Positions 35,420 to 45,112 of a stretch of 64,000 nucleotides of DNA are shown piece by piece. The position numbers were made by a program, and so were the translations under genes. The stretch spans positions 310,001 to 374,000 of the forward strand of contig CATOTC010000001.1 of NCBI GenBank assembly GCA_951812975.1. The letters run 5' to 3'. Source of the stretch: an uncultured Acidimicrobiales bacterium. Its GTDB lineage: Bacteria > Actinomycetota > Acidimicrobiia > Acidimicrobiales > Aldehydirespiratoraceae. The notes under the pieces were generated by a model that ran no database searches, was not told the origin of the DNA, and saw nothing but the letters and a program-made list of their open reading frames with translations. Positions within the stretch are counted from its first letter, which is position 1; every line of letters begins with the position of its first letter.

Positions 35420-36342
35420 AGCCGGTGACGGTATGGCACCGCCCCCGACCTCGAAACCCCGCCGACCGACGATGTAGGTTTGCCCTTACGCTCAAAGGGA
35501 GGGTGATGACCGTCGGCGCTGACCTGATCGGCTACCTCGGCGGACTGGAACTGACCGGCGGCGACGGCTATCGACCGCCGCCGAGCGTGGCCCGGAACCG
35601 CGGTGTGTGTTGGTGCAAACCTACTTCGACGGTGCGCTGGCGGGCGCGGGGTTGGGCGCGGTGCCATAGCGGGCCTGTTTGTCGGCGGCGTCGCGGTCGA
35701 GGGCGACGGTGCGGGCTGCGCGCTGTGCTGTGGGGCGTGCCACGGTCCGCCACCGCGGGTGGCGTAGCCCTCGTCGGTGAGCGCCTGGGCGACGGTTCGC
35801 CATGTCAGACCGTCGGCGCGCAGGTCGAGCGCTCGGGCTCCGGCTGCGCGGGTGGCGGCGCTGGCTGGCCGTCCGAGCTGGGGGCCCTGGGCTTTCTTGG
35901 CGGCGAGGGCGGCGGCGGTGCGTTCTGAGGTCTGCTCGCGTTCGAGCTGGGCGACCGCGGCGAGCATGGTGAGCGTGAATCGGCCTGTCGGGGTGGCCGT
36001 GTCGAGGTTCAAGTCGAGGATCGCCAGCGCCCACCCGTTGGCGTCGGCGCGCGCGGCGAGGTCGAGCATGTCGCGGGTGGAGCGCCCGAGCCGTGAGAGG
36101 CTGGCGACGATCAGCACCGCGGCTGAGCCGTTGTCGAGGTCGCGGAGCGCCTGGGCCATCGCTGGGCGCTTGTGGGGGGCGGTGGTGCCAGACACGCCGG
36201 CGTCGACGGCGATGGTGACGGGCTCATAGCCCATCGCCACGGCGTAGGCGGAGCATCGTTCGCGTTGGGCGTCGAGGCCGAGACCGGAGTCTGCTTGGTA
36301 GTCGGTGGAGACCCGCAGGTAGGCGATTGACCGGGTGGTCAC
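35386..36342 (-). CDS. Serine recombinase (resolvase family), C-terminal frameshift
   Basis: The resolvase catalytic domain is intact in residues 1-140: IAYLRVSTDYQADSGLGLDA (nucleophile Ser), AGVSGTTAPHKRPAMAQALR, VASLSRLGRSTRDMLDLAAR and FTLTMLAAVAQLEREQTSER. An HTH follows (RADGLTWRTVAQALTDEGYA). After GGGPWHAP (near 35735) the frame is unnatural. The next frame gives RAARTVALDRDAADKQARYG and a natural end at 35621, so one base has been lost or gained and the read-through product runs into the RCC1 gene antisense. It probably moved or resolved this island. Activity of the present form is uncertain. Confidence 0.8.
   Translation of the reverse strand: MTTRSIAYLRVSTDYQADSGLGLDAQRERCSAYAVAMGYEPVTIAVDAGVSGTTAPHKRPAMAQALRDLDNGSAAVLIVASLSRLGRSTRDMLDLAARADANGWALAILDLNLDTATPTGRFTLTMLAAVAQLEREQTSERTAAALAAKKAQGPQLGRPASAATRAAGARALDLRADGLTWRTVAQALTDEGYATRGGGPWHAPQHSAQPAPSPSTATPPTNRPAMAPRPTPRPPAHRRSRFAPTHTAVPGHARRRSIAVAAGQFQSAEVADQVSADGHHPPFERKGKPTSSVGGVSRSGAVPYRHRLYGASVCPESL
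35469..35489 (-). other. Island sequence B, internal copy of the edge site
   Basis: The minus strand reads GTAAGGGCAAACCTACATC. It lies between the RCC1 gene and the small duplicated ORF. Compare 32634-32655 and 36361-36380. It may mark a former edge, where one cassette was added to another. Confidence 0.35.
35505..35567 (+). other. Second copy of the MTVGADLIG ORF start
   Basis: ATG at 35505 follows a strong GGGAGG. Twenty codons match the small ORF at 33563, then the reading runs into sequence antisense to the recombinase gene (to a stop at 35926-35928) with poor protein character. It is probably a truncated copy. The preceding 3' end of the RCC1 gene is duplicated along with it. Confidence 0.45.
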
Positions 36343-36360
36343 GCCCGACCGATTGTAGCG

Positions 36361-36380
36361 TATAGGAAGGTTTGCGCTAT
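36361..36380 (-). other. Island-edge sequence C (possible recombination site)
   Basis: The minus strand reads GATAGCGCAAACCTTCCTAT and includes the TAG stop codon of mazG (36377-36379). It resembles sites A and B. It lies between the recombinase promoter and the mazG 3' end, as expected for integration at the end of a housekeeping gene. Confidence 0.4.
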
Positions 36381-37744
36381 CTGCCGGCGGCGCGGACCCT
36401 CTTCATGAAGCGGACCGACGCGTCGCGAAGGGCCGTTTCGGGGTCGATGTCGAGGCCGCGGGCGAGGGCGACCGCGTCGAACAGCAAATCCCCCACACCT
36501 TCGGCGTGCGGACTTGTCTCGGCGTTCGCCACAGCGTCGCGGATTCCCTCGATTGCGGTCTCCACGGCACTGTCAACCACCATGCCCACGCCTTCTGAGC
36601 GTTCTTGAACCTTGGCCGCCAGCATCAGCGCGGGAAGGGTCATCGGTACGCCGTCCATCGCCGAGGCACGGCCCTTCTCGTCGCGCTTTATCTGTTCCCA
36701 CCTGCGGGCCATGTCGTCGGCGTCCTCGGGACCGCGCACTCCGTCGAGCGCCCCCTCTCCGAACACATGGGGGTGACGCGCCACCAACTTTTCGTGGACG
36801 CTGCGGGCAACATCGGCGACGGTGAAAGACCCTCGTTCCGCTCCGAGCCGGGCGTGGAAGAAGATCTGGTAGAGGAGGTCTCCCAGTTCCTCGACTAGAT
36901 GTGAATCGAGTTCCGCATCAACCTCGCTGTCATCGAGAAAAGCCCTGGCATCAAGTGCCTCGAGGGCCTCATAGGTCTCTTCGAGCAGATGCTTGCGCAA
37001 CGATCCATGCGTTTGCACTCGATCCCACGGGCAGCGTTCACGCAGTTCACGCACCAGTTCTTCGAACCGGAGGAACTCCGCCGCTATCGGTCTGTCGAAC
37101 TCAGGTATCCACAGCGAGGTCAGATGGTCGGCTTCAACTCGCCTGTCGAGCTCATCCCATGCGACCTCGAAGACAGCTTCGTCGGGCAGACCGAGGCGCT
37201 GCAGCACCACAACCGAGTCCTGCCCCTCCTCGGCGGAGAGCTTGATCTCCGACAGCACCCCGCGGCCATGACAATGCGCGATCAGGAACGGTCCGGTCTG
37301 TCCCGCTGCGGCCGATGCGAAGTCCTGGCCGTCGATCAACCGTGCTCCGGCCGAAACCGGATCAACCCCGAGCCGCGCCCAGGCAACATCGAGGAACGAC
37401 ATGGCCGCAAGAATCTCGACTCTGACCCCGCCCACCGCGGCCGCTTCACGCAACAACTCCACGGTGCGTTCGAGCACCAACGGAGAACCCGGCACCGCAT
37501 AGAGGAGATCACCCTTTGCAGCTTCGAAGATCAGACGTTCGACGATCGCTTCATAGACGGCCTCGTAGGTGTCCCCCCTCTCGTATTCGTCGTCGAAGGA
37601 GACGGCGTCGGGCATGACTCGTGCCGCCGGATGCCTGCGGGTTCGCAGAAAGCAGCGGGGCGCGGTCTCTACGGCGGCTCTGGTCTGCGCTGTCAGGAGC
37701 GTCTCGTCTGCCGGGCCGAGACCGACGACGGTGATCGTTCCCAT
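36377..37744 (-). CDS. mazG: Nucleotide pyrophosphohydrolase MazG with tetrapyrrole-methylase domain
   Basis: This 455-residue two-domain protein has an N-terminal SAM-dependent tetrapyrrole methylase-like domain (about 1-200; TITVVGLGPADETLLTAQTR, DLLYAVPGSPLVLERTVELL) and a C-terminal MazG NTP pyrophosphohydrolase (about 215-450). The latter has the metal motif LLEETYEALEALD...VEELGDLLYQIFFHARL (EExxE, then ExxD). MazG removes aberrant or (d)NTP substrates. It lies between the SurA-like gene and eno, as in mycobacteria, but the recombinase island now intervenes before eno. Confidence 0.93.
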   Translation of the reverse strand: MGTITVVGLGPADETLLTAQTRAAVETAPRCFLRTRRHPAARVMPDAVSFDDEYERGDTYEAVYEAIVERLIFEAAKGDLLYAVPGSPLVLERTVELLREAAAVGGVRVEILAAMSFLDVAWARLGVDPVSAGARLIDGQDFASAAAGQTGPFLIAHCHGRGVLSEIKLSAEEGQDSVVVLQRLGLPDEAVFEVAWDELDRRVEADHLTSLWIPEFDRPIAAEFLRFEELVRELRERCPWDRVQTHGSLRKHLLEETYEALEALDARAFLDDSEVDAELDSHLVEELGDLLYQIFFHARLGAERGSFTVADVARSVHEKLVARHPHVFGEGALDGVRGPEDADDMARRWEQIKRDEKGRASAMDGVPMTLPALMLAAKVQERSEGVGMVVDSAVETAIEGIRDAVANAETSPHAEGVGDLLFDAVALARGLDIDPETALRDASVRFMKRVRAAGR

Positions 37745-37752
37745 GACTTGAC

Positions 37753-38688
37753 TCAGCTCTGCGAGTCGACACCCGCAGCGTCGACGGACCCGGTCCCGGT
37801 CTCGACGGTCCCCGCCGCAACCTGTCCAAGGGTGGGGTCGAAGACTCCGAAGCGTGCGTCGACGCTGATGTCACGGTCGAACAGCCTGGCCTGAAGCCCT
37901 TGGAGCTCCGCTCCGTGGCCGTTGAGGACAAGAGTCGTGATCTGGTCCGGGGTCATCTCTGCGTGCTCGCCGCGTACTACCGGACCGAAACTCCGTACTT
38001 CGATGACGTGCCAGCCGAACTGGCTCTGGACTGGATCCGATATGCCGGCGCCCCCGACCGCTGCGGCACCCTCCACGAACTCCGGCACGAAAGTGGCGGG
38101 AGCGACGCAGCCGAGGTCGCCGCCACTCGGGCCGCTGGGACCCACCGAGACCTCCGCGGCGAGAGCCGCGAAGTCCTCCCCGGCGTCGAGACGGGCGATC
38201 GCTTCGGCGGCTTCGGGTTCGGTCTCGACGAGCAGGTGGCTCGAACACAGGGCGGTCACGTCTCCGGTGGCGATGATGTGGTCCGCGATCAGGTGCGGAA
38301 CGGCCCGGTAACGCTGCGTTATCCGGCCGAAGTGGGTGTCGACGGCCGGCACTGCCAGGTCTTGGACCCTTTCAGCTTCCTGCTCCTCGCGGGCCAGCTC
38401 GAGGTGAAGGTCGTTGATCTCCGTGCCGTCCTCGGCTGCGAGATCGATCCAGCTCTCAAAGAAGATCCACTCGGTGATATGGCCTGCAGCGACCTCTCTG
38501 GAGACGACGGATGTGTCTTCAACACCGTTGCCTTCGAGGATCGCTTCCAAATCCGCTTGGGTGAGGGTCGCCGAGCCGACTGAGGCCACGGTCGAGTCGT
38601 CGGCCGACCCGCAGGCGGCGCCGGTCAGGCTCAGAGTTGCCAGCACGACTAGGAGAAGAAGCAGGGGGCGGGGGCGGTTCGTGTCCAC
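37753..38688 (-). CDS. Parvulin-type peptidyl-prolyl isomerase lipoprotein (SurA/PrsA-like)
   Basis: The 311-residue exported protein has a lipoprotein signal (PRPLLLLLVVLATLSLTGAA, then CGS), a SurA N-terminal helical region and a parvulin domain from about residue 145 (ALCSSHLLVETEPEAAEAIA, SVGPSGPSGGDLGCVA, SQFGWHVIEVRS). It should help fold secreted proteins on the outer face of the membrane. It lies between mfd and mazG on the same strand. The position matches that of the mycobacterial lipoprotein genes in this neighbourhood. Part of the C-terminal tail is low-complexity. Confidence 0.9.
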   Translation of the reverse strand: MDTNRPRPLLLLLVVLATLSLTGAACGSADDSTVASVGSATLTQADLEAILEGNGVEDTSVVSREVAAGHITEWIFFESWIDLAAEDGTEINDLHLELAREEQEAERVQDLAVPAVDTHFGRITQRYRAVPHLIADHIIATGDVTALCSSHLLVETEPEAAEAIARLDAGEDFAALAAEVSVGPSGPSGGDLGCVAPATFVPEFVEGAAAVGGAGISDPVQSQFGWHVIEVRSFGPVVRGEHAEMTPDQITTLVLNGHGAELQGLQARLFDRDISVDARFGVFDPTLGQVAAGTVETGTGSVDAAGVDSQS

Positions 38689-38700
38689 AGGTCGTGCAGG

Positions 38701-41700
38701 CTACCCGGTCGAGACCGCTGGACTCGCGTCGGCGAGCAAGTCGGTCATGATCGCCGCTATCTGCTCGACGACCGGGCCCCGCTTGGTGTGAAGCGGAAGC
38801 CGGATCTCGGCGGTTCCCTCCTTGTAGACCGCGGCGTTGCCCGTCCCCTTCGACGAGTAGAGCCGTTGCATTCGCACCTGCCTGCTGTCTGCCAGCTCAA
38901 CGGGCGACAACCGGGCCACGTAGTCGGGACCGCCGAACCCCGGACCCTTCGTGACAATGATCTCCCTCACACCGCTGCGAACACACTCGACGCGCAACCG
39001 GCCCACCCGCAGCAGAGCCTCCGCCGGCGCTGGGATCGGCCCGAATCGGTCGAGCCATTCAGCGCGCACATCGTCGAGCATCTCCTGGCTCTCCACTGAT
39101 GCCAGCCGCCGGTATGCCTCGAGACGGCTCGTCTGGTTGATCACGTAGTCTTCGGGCAGGTGCGCATCACCGGGAACGTCGATGGTGATCTTCGGTGGTT
39201 CGGCTGGTTTCTCACCGCGCAGTTCCGCCACGGCTTCGGTGACCATCTGGCAGTAGAGGTCATAGCCGACAGCGGCGATATGTCCGGACTGACCGGTGCC
39301 CAGCAGGTTGCCCGCGCCGCGCAGTTCAAGGTCCCGCATGGCTATCCGGAAGCCGGAACCCAGATCGGTGGCCTCACCGATCGTCCTGAGCCGCTCGTGC
39401 GCCTCTTCGCTCAGGACCACGTCCTGTGGGTGGAACAGGTACGCGTAGGCTCTCTGACCCGCTCGGCCGACCCGGCCCCGGAGTTGATGCAGTTGCCCCA
39501 AGCCGAGCCGTTCGGCCTGGTCGACCACCAGAGTGTTGACGGTCGGCATGTCGATGCCCGACTCGATGATGGTGGTGCACACTAAGACGTCGTACCCTCC
39601 TTCCCAGAAGTCGATCACGACCCGTTCGAGGGTTCCCTCGTCCATCTGCCCGTGTGCCACCGCAACCCGCGCCTCGGGGACGAGTCGGCGAAGTGATTGC
39701 GCCACATGGTCGATGTCGCGCACCCGGTTGTGCACGAAGAACAGCTGCCCCTCGCGCAGCAGCTCGCGCCGGATCGCCTCGGCCACGGCACGATCGGAGT
39801 ATTCGCCGACGTAGGTGAGGATCGGTTGACGGTCGGCGGGCGCGGTGTTGAGCACGGACATGTCGCGGATTCCGGCGAGTCCCATCTCCATCGTCCGCGG
39901 GATGGGCGTCGCGGTGAGCGTCAGCACATCGACGTCGGCGCGCAGCGACTTGATCCTCTCCTTGTGCTGCACTCCGAAGCGCTGTTCCTCGTCTATCACC
40001 AGCAGGCCCAGGTTCTTGAACTCGACGTCGGCGGAGAGGAGGCGGTGTGTGCCGATCACCAGATCGACGTCTCCGTTCCGAAGCCCTGCGACGACCTCGG
40101 AGGCCTGGGCGCTGCTGAGGAAGCGGCTGAGCACCTCGACGCGGATGGGATAAGGGGCGAGGCGCTCCCGGAAGGTGGCGTGGTGCTGCTGTGCCAGCAG
40201 TGTGGTGGGCACCAGGACCGCTGCCTGGAAACCGTCGAGCACTGATTTGAACGCCGCCCGCAGAGCAACCTCGGTCTTGCCGAAACCGACGTCACCGATC
40301 ACCAGGCGGTCCATGGGTGTCGGGCGCTCCATGTCCGCCTTGACGTCGATGATGGCCTGGAGTTGGTCCGGTGTCTCCTGGTATCTGAAGGTGCCTTCCA
40401 ACTCGCTCTGCCAAGGGGTGTCGGCGCCGAAGGCATGTCCCGGTGTGGTCATCCGAGTCTGGTACAGCACGACCAGTTCCTGGGCTATCTCAGAGACCGC
40501 CGAGCGGACCTTGGCCTTGCTGGCACGCCAGTCTGCGCCTCCCATCCTTGAGAGCTTCGGGGTCTCTCCGCCACTGTAGATGCGGATCAGGTCGATCTGG
40601 TCCGACGGGACGTACAACCGGTCCGTGCCGCGGTACTCGAGCTGCAGATAGTCGCGTTCGCTGCCGTTGATCGAGCGTGTCACCATTCCGCCGAAGCGGG
40701 CCACGCCGTGATGGGCATGCACGACGTAGGAGCCCTCGCGAAGGTCGTCGAAAAATTTCTGGGCGTCGCGACGCCCGGTGCGTGCCCGGCGGTGGGTTCG
40801 GCGACGCCCGGTCAGGTCGGTCTCGGACAGAACTGCCAGCTTGATCTCACCGAGGACGGCGCCCCGATCAAGCGGCACGACCACCAGGTGCGCGCCTGGA
40901 GTCGAGAGGTCGGTGTGGACACCCGCCGGCGTGACTTCGACGCCATGGTCGGCCAACAACGCGGCCAAGCGTTCGGCACTGGCAGGGCCGTCAGCGGTTA
41001 CCACAACACAGAACCCGTCGCCGAGCAGTTGCCGGACCCGCGAGACCGCAGGTTCTATGTCGCCGACGACGGGTGCCCAGGCTGATGCTGTGACCGTCGG
41101 GATGCCGGGGCGGTCCGCCACCGGCAGGATCGTCAGCACCCCGACGTTGGTACGAGCCAACAATCGGTCGAACCGGAGATTCATCCTGTGCAGGTCGTCG
41201 GCGTCGACGTCCCAGGTCTTGGCCAACGACACTGCCAGGTCCGCTTCTTCGGCCTCGATGTTGGCAGCCCGGTCGCGGATGCGCCGCGGCTCGACCAGAA
41301 TGACCCATGAATCCGCTCCAAGGAGGTCCGGCAGAACGACCTCGTCGCCGACGAGCCACGGCAACCAGGACTCCATCCCGTCGAACAACTCTCCATTGAC
41401 GACCCGATCCCACTGCTCGCGCCCCCAGGGTTCATCCACAAGCAGTCGTTGGGCCCGTTGTTTCGCCTCCTCGTCTGGTCGGAACTCTCGGCACGGGTAG
41501 ATCTCAACTTCGGCGACAACCGATGTTGCGCGTTGATCAGCAACGGAGAACTCGGCCAGACGTTCGACCTCATCGCCCCAGAGGTCGATCCTCGCCGGCC
41601 GGTCCGCGGTGCTGCCGAAGACGTCGACGATCGAACCTCTGACCGCGAATTCGCCGCGATGTTCGACCTGGGCCTCGCGGCGATATCCGAAGTCGACCAG

Positions 41701-42174
41701 CTGCTGCGCCAGCACCAGCGGATCAACCGTGTCGGAGACGCCGCAGATGATCGGATCGGTCGCGGCGTGCGGGTCGAGCCGCTGCACCAGCGCACGCGCC
41801 GAGGCCACGATGACTGTCGGCGCAGCCGCCGGATCCCCGAGGCGGGAGAGGAGCCGCACTCGTCGGCCCATCGTCTCGATGGAGGGACTCACACGCTCGA
41901 ATGGCAGCGTTCCCCAGGCAGGGAACAGCGACACTTCGTCTTCTCCGAGTACTGCCGCGATGTCATTGGCCAGGCGCACGGCCTCGTTGTGAGTGGCTGT
42001 GGCGACCAGGATCGGACGCCGCGGCGAGGCCTCGGTCAGACCAGCGACCGCCAGCGCCCTCGCTGCCTCATTGACGACGAGCACCCCGTCGCGTCCGGTT
42101 ATTGCAGCGTCGACGCAGGGTTCAGAAGCCAGCAGCGACCGCAGTGAGCGGAGGTTTGTAGCCGTGTCCAGCAT
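38701..42174 (-). CDS. mfd: Transcription-repair coupling factor
   Basis: The 1157-residue protein has all Mfd modules: a UvrB-like N-terminal part, a CarD-like RNA polymerase interaction domain (about 475-540; [20 protein letters not shown]) and the RecG-like motor with Walker [25 protein letters not shown] box [19 protein letters not shown] and TRG motif region, plus the C-terminal D7 domain. It removes stalled RNA polymerase at lesions and recruits UvrA. The gene is complete. It follows pth by 11 bp in the same direction and has no unusual features. Confidence 0.97.
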   Translation of the reverse strand: MLDTATNLRSLRSLLASEPCVDAAITGRDGVLVVNEAARALAVAGLTEASPRRPILVATATHNEAVRLANDIAAVLGEDEVSLFPAWGTLPFERVSPSIETMGRRVRLLSRLGDPAAAPTVIVASARALVQRLDPHAATDPIICGVSDTVDPLVLAQQLVDFGYRREAQVEHRGEFAVRGSIVDVFGSTADRPARIDLWGDEVERLAEFSVADQRATSVVAEVEIYPCREFRPDEEAKQRAQRLLVDEPWGREQWDRVVNGELFDGMESWLPWLVGDEVVLPDLLGADSWVILVEPRRIRDRAANIEAEEADLAVSLAKTWDVDADDLHRMNLRFDRLLARTNVGVLTILPVADRPGIPTVTASAWAPVVGDIEPAVSRVRQLLGDGFCVVVTADGPASAERLAALLADHGVEVTPAGVHTDLSTPGAHLVVVPLDRGAVLGEIKLAVLSETDLTGRRRTHRRARTGRRDAQKFFDDLREGSYVVHAHHGVARFGGMVTRSINGSERDYLQLEYRGTDRLYVPSDQIDLIRIYSGGETPKLSRMGGADWRASKAKVRSAVSEIAQELVVLYQTRMTTPGHAFGADTPWQSELEGTFRYQETPDQLQAIIDVKADMERPTPMDRLVIGDVGFGKTEVALRAAFKSVLDGFQAAVLVPTTLLAQQHHATFRERLAPYPIRVEVLSRFLSSAQASEVVAGLRNGDVDLVIGTHRLLSADVEFKNLGLLVIDEEQRFGVQHKERIKSLRADVDVLTLTATPIPRTMEMGLAGIRDMSVLNTAPADRQPILTYVGEYSDRAVAEAIRRELLREGQLFFVHNRVRDIDHVAQSLRRLVPEARVAVAHGQMDEGTLERVVIDFWEGGYDVLVCTTIIESGIDMPTVNTLVVDQAERLGLGQLHQLRGRVGRAGQRAYAYLFHPQDVVLSEEAHERLRTIGEATDLGSGFRIAMRDLELRGAGNLLGTGQSGHIAAVGYDLYCQMVTEAVAELRGEKPAEPPKITIDVPGDAHLPEDYVINQTSRLEAYRRLASVESQEMLDDVRAEWLDRFGPIPAPAEALLRVGRLRVECVRSGVREIIVTKGPGFGGPDYVARLSPVELADSRQVRMQRLYSSKGTGNAAVYKEGTAEIRLPLHTKRGPVVEQIAAIMTDLLADASPAVSTG

Positions 42175-42185
42175 GGGAGAGGCCG

Positions 42186-42812
42186 TCAGCTCCGGTTGAA
42201 CAGGTTCATTGCCGATTCGAGATCGTTGTCGGCGAGGAACTCGACGGCGTCCGCGGCACGGCCGACGACCTCGTCGAGTTGCGGGCGTTCTGCACGCGCG
42301 GGCCGTTTCAACACATAGTCGCGGGGCTTCATGGTGCCCGGTGCTGGTTTGCCGACGCCGATGCGGATGCGGGTGAACTGGTCGGTGTGAAGATGTGAGC
42401 GGATCGACTTCAGACCGTTGTGGCCGGCCAGGCCACCGCCGCTCTTGACCTTCATCCGGCCCACTGGCAGGTCGATCTCGTCGTGGACCACTATCAAGCG
42501 GCTGACATCGTCGATGCCGAACCGTCTCACCAGTGGGGCCACAGCAGAGCCCGAGTTGTTCATGAAAGTCTTGGGGACCGCGACCGCCACACGCTTGTGA
42601 CCGATACGCAGTTCAGTCGATTCGGCACGGTCGCGGCGGCCTGCCCCGAGGCGACCGTTGTGGCGAGCCACGAGTTCGTTGATCACCCATACACCGGCGT
42701 TGTGCCGTGTCTGCGCGTACTCGATCGTCGGGTTGCCGAGTCCGACAACGAGTAGATCCGCTGGCGTGCCCCTGCGCTGCTTCAGCCCCTTGGAGGAACC
42801 GAGGCGAACCAT
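42186..42812 (-). CDS. pth: Peptidyl-tRNA hydrolase
   Basis: The 208-residue enzyme cleaves peptidyl-tRNA released from ribosomes. It has the family start LLVVGLGNPTIEYAQTRHNA with the catalytic His, the Asp in VVHDEIDLPVGRMKVKSGGG, and GLAGHNGLKSI, which contacts tRNA. The N-terminal 18 residues before LLVVGLGNP are longer than in Escherichia coli. It lies 18 bp after rplY, its usual partner. Confidence 0.96.
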   Translation of the reverse strand: MVRLGSSKGLKQRRGTPADLLVVGLGNPTIEYAQTRHNAGVWVINELVARHNGRLGAGRRDRAESTELRIGHKRVAVAVPKTFMNNSGSAVAPLVRRFGIDDVSRLIVVHDEIDLPVGRMKVKSGGGLAGHNGLKSIRSHLHTDQFTRIRIGVGKPAPGTMKPRDYVLKRPARAERPQLDEVVGRAADAVEFLADNDLESAMNLFNRS

Positions 42813-42830
42813 CGCCCGACCGCCGCGCTA

Positions 42831-43493
42831 TCAGTCCTCGGCGTCGCCGTCGTCGACGGGAGACTCCTCGTCTCCTTGGTCGAGTTCGGCTTCGGCGCTT
42901 GCCGCCTCAGCGGCCGCCATTGCCTCGCGTGTCGAGCGCGTGACGAGCGAGGTTGCAACCGAGTCGTCGGGATCGGTCGATGTGGCGACGCCGGGCGGCA
43001 GGGCCACGTCACCGACCTTGATGGAGTCGCCGAGTGTGAGTTCGCTGATGTCGACTTCGATCTCATCGGGTACGTCACCTGGTTTGGCCGAGACTGTCAG
43101 TGTGTAGAGGGTCTGGTCGACCATGCCGTTGGCCCGGGTGACTTCGAGCGCCTCTCCGACGAGCACCAGCGGCACGTCGACTTCGATCTCCTGGTCGGTG
43201 GTGACCCGCAGAAAGTCGACGTGGATCACGTCGCGCCGCACCGGGTGACGTTGAAGGTCTTTGACGACCGAGAGCTGCTGCTCGCCTTCGATGTCGAGCG
43301 TGATCAACACGTTCAGCCCTGCATCAGTGTTGAGCGCGAGGCGCAGATCGGGCCACGCAACGCTGACCGAGACGGGGTCGTTGTCGAGCCCGTATACGAC
43401 AGCCGGGATTCGCCCCTCGCGGCGAAGGCGACGCGAGGCGCGGGTGCCTTCGGTACGACCGAGCGTGGCGTTCAACAGCAACTGGTCAGACAT
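42831..43493 (-). CDS. rplY: 50S ribosomal protein L25 / general stress protein Ctc
   Basis: ATG at 43493 gives 220 residues: the L25 5S rRNA-binding domain (1-95; GTRASRRLRREGRIPAVVYG, the conserved RxxGxxPAVxYG) and the C-terminal beta domain of the CTC form (VDVPLVLVGEALEVTRANGM). An acidic tail follows (EAELDQGDEESPVDD). It binds 5S rRNA on the large subunit. It forms the conserved prs-rplY-pth-mfd series here. Confidence 0.96.
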   Translation of the reverse strand: MSDQLLLNATLGRTEGTRASRRLRREGRIPAVVYGLDNDPVSVSVAWPDLRLALNTDAGLNVLITLDIEGEQQLSVVKDLQRHPVRRDVIHVDFLRVTTDQEIEVDVPLVLVGEALEVTRANGMVDQTLYTLTVSAKPGDVPDEIEVDISELTLGDSIKVGDVALPPGVATSTDPDDSVATSLVTRSTREAMAAAEAASAEAELDQGDEESPVDDGDAED

Positions 43494-43651
43494 GGGACTT
43501 TGGTTCCTGAACTGGCAGATCAATAGGAGTCACGGAATCAATGGGATTCAATGGCGGCGGTTTCTGTGTGAACCGGCGAGTCAGGCTATCGGGATGCAGG
43601 ATGATCCCCAAGCCCCGAGGCCACAATCGTCGCAATCGCTGCGAACGCTGG

Positions 43652-44632
43652 TCAGGCCAGGTGGTTTCCGGCGAAGATCTCGCTGACGGAGGTGTCGGCG
43701 AACACCGCTGCAAGGGCTCTGGCGATGATCGGGGCGACCGAGAGGATCTCTATCTTGTCGATCTGTTTGTCTGACGGCAGCGGCAGCGTGTCGGTGATCA
43801 GCACCGTCTCGATCGCCGCGTTCTTGAGCCGGTCGATCGCCGGTTCTGAGAAGACCCCGTGGGTGGCCGCGGCGATGACCTTCTCGGCTCCGTTGGCCAC
43901 CAGCAGGTCGGCGGCGGCACAGATCGTGCCTCCGGTGTCGATCATGTCGTCGATGAGCACGCAGACGCGGCCGTCGACCTCGCCGATGATCTCCTTGGCC
44001 TCCACCGTGTTGGCCTCTACGGTCGAGCGCCGCTTGTGGACGTAGGCGAGGTCGGCTCCCAGCAGGTTCGTGTAACGCTCTGCGACCTTCATGCGACCCG
44101 CATCGGGAGACACAACGACGACATCGCCGTCGATGTCTGAGAGGTAGTCGACCAGAACCGGCATGGCGGTCAGGTGATCGACGGGGCCGTCGAAGAATCC
44201 CTGGATCTGACCTGAGTGCAGGTCGACTGACACCAGACGGTCAGCACCCGCCGCACTGAAGAGGTCCGACAGCAGGCGGGCGGTTATCGGCTCACGGCCA
44301 GAGGCCTTCCGGTCTTGGCGGCTGTAACCGTAGAACGGGATCACCGCGGTGATCCGCTTGGCTGACGCCCGTTTGGCTGCATCGACCATGATGAGCTGTT
44401 CTGTGATCGCGTCGTTGATCGAGTGCCCGTTCCAGGGGGTGTGGGTCTGCACGATGAACACGTCAGCACCGCGGATCGACTCGAAGTACTTCACATGGAT
44501 CTCACCGTTGGCGAACTCGGAGATGTTGGGCGTGCCCAGCGGTACCCCCAGTTCCTTGCAGATGTCGGTGGCGAGCGACTGGGTCGCCCTGCCGGCCACG
44601 ACATGTAACTTCTTCTTGTTGACCAGTTGCAT
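43652..44632 (-). CDS. prs: Ribose-phosphate pyrophosphokinase
   Basis: ATG at 44632 gives 326 residues; the open frame upstream crosses the tRNA and is not coding. Family features are NGEIHVKYFESIRGADVFIV, the ATP/ribose-phosphate region RQDRKASGREPITARLLSDL, VVVSPDAGRMKVAERYTNLL and the PRPP loop VCVLIDDMIDTGGTI. It makes PRPP from ribose 5-phosphate and ATP. In mycobacteria glmU lies beside it; that gene is absent here and the next feature is tRNA-Gln. Confidence 0.97.
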   Translation of the reverse strand: MQLVNKKKLHVVAGRATQSLATDICKELGVPLGTPNISEFANGEIHVKYFESIRGADVFIVQTHTPWNGHSINDAITEQLIMVDAAKRASAKRITAVIPFYGYSRQDRKASGREPITARLLSDLFSAAGADRLVSVDLHSGQIQGFFDGPVDHLTAMPVLVDYLSDIDGDVVVVSPDAGRMKVAERYTNLLGADLAYVHKRRSTVEANTVEAKEIIGEVDGRVCVLIDDMIDTGGTICAAADLLVANGAEKVIAAATHGVFSEPAIDRLKNAAIETVLITDTLPLPSDKQIDKIEILSVAPIIARALAAVFADTSVSEIFAGNHLA

Positions 44633-44702
44633 GGGGTTCCAGTCGTGATTCAGCGTCCGTGATCGGCAGTGTAGAGGTGCCCGATGGCGGTAGCCGGGAT
44701 AC

Positions 44703-44778
44703 TGGCTGGCCCGGCAGGACTCGAACCTGCAACATCCGGAGCCAAAGTCCGACGTTCTGCCAGTTGAACTACGGGCCA
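44703..44778 (-). tRNA. tRNA-Gln(TTG)
   Basis: The minus strand folds into a clean cloverleaf: acceptor TGGCCCG/CGGGCCA with discriminator G and encoded CCA (44703-44705), anticodon arm TCGGACTTTGGCTCCGG with TTG, and T arm GCAGGTTCGAGTCCTGC. All stems are well paired. Its boundary marks the change from housekeeping block to the accessory region that starts at 45 kb. Confidence 0.96.
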
Positions 44779-44876
44779 TCGCGTTGGGCGACGGCCTAAC
44801 CGTACCGTTCGAGCGATACACCACACCACAGAATTTTCATGTGGTTTTTCGCTCTACGCCGGTAGCGTCGGCGGTC

Positions 44877-44969
44877 GTGGGCTCACTCATCAAGAAACGC
44901 CGCAAGAGAATGCGGAAGAAGAAGCACAAGAAGATGATGCGACGAACGCGCCACCAACGCCGCAAGTAA
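44877..44969 (+). CDS. bS22-type ribosomal peptide (AURKAIP1/COX24 family)
   Basis: GTG at 44877 opens 30 codons: GSLIKKRRKRMRKKKHKKMM then RRTRHQRRK, nearly all Lys and Arg. It matches the mycobacterial small ribosomal subunit peptide bS22 (GSVIKKRRKRM... KKHRKLL..TRVQRRK) and the COX24/AURKAIP1 domain of mitochondrial ribosomes. It binds the small subunit near the decoding region. A longer frame starts earlier, but this start fits the family exactly. It is transcribed on its own, between tRNA-Gln and the ABC locus. Confidence 0.9.
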   Translation: MGSLIKKRRKRMRKKKHKKMMRRTRHQRRK

Positions 44970-45029
44970 CTCGGAATCGTTGGGCGGTCCTTCCATGACC
45001 GGATCATCCGCGACGACTGTGGCTGCAGC

Positions 45030-45057
45030 TGTAACACTTCGGCGCCAGGTGCAAAGA
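45030..45057 (+). promoter_or_regulatory. Putative ECF sigma promoter 1
   Basis: TGTAACA, 15 bases, then CAAAGA. The same boxes with exactly the same spacing precede two other operons of this locus (48124, 51999). It lies 55 bp upstream of the first ABC ATPase gene. GGGAAAACC follows, a sequence also seen after site 3. Confidence 0.6.
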
Positions 45058-45112
45058 ACTGGGAAAACCCGCAGTCTCGCTGATCAGCGCGACCCGAACG
45101 GAGCTTGCCGCC

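Noticed and set aside
33563..36342. A prophage (recombinase plus terminase-like peptide).
   Set aside because: No capsid, portal, lysis or replication genes are present, and the terminase similarity covers about 20 residues and is weak.
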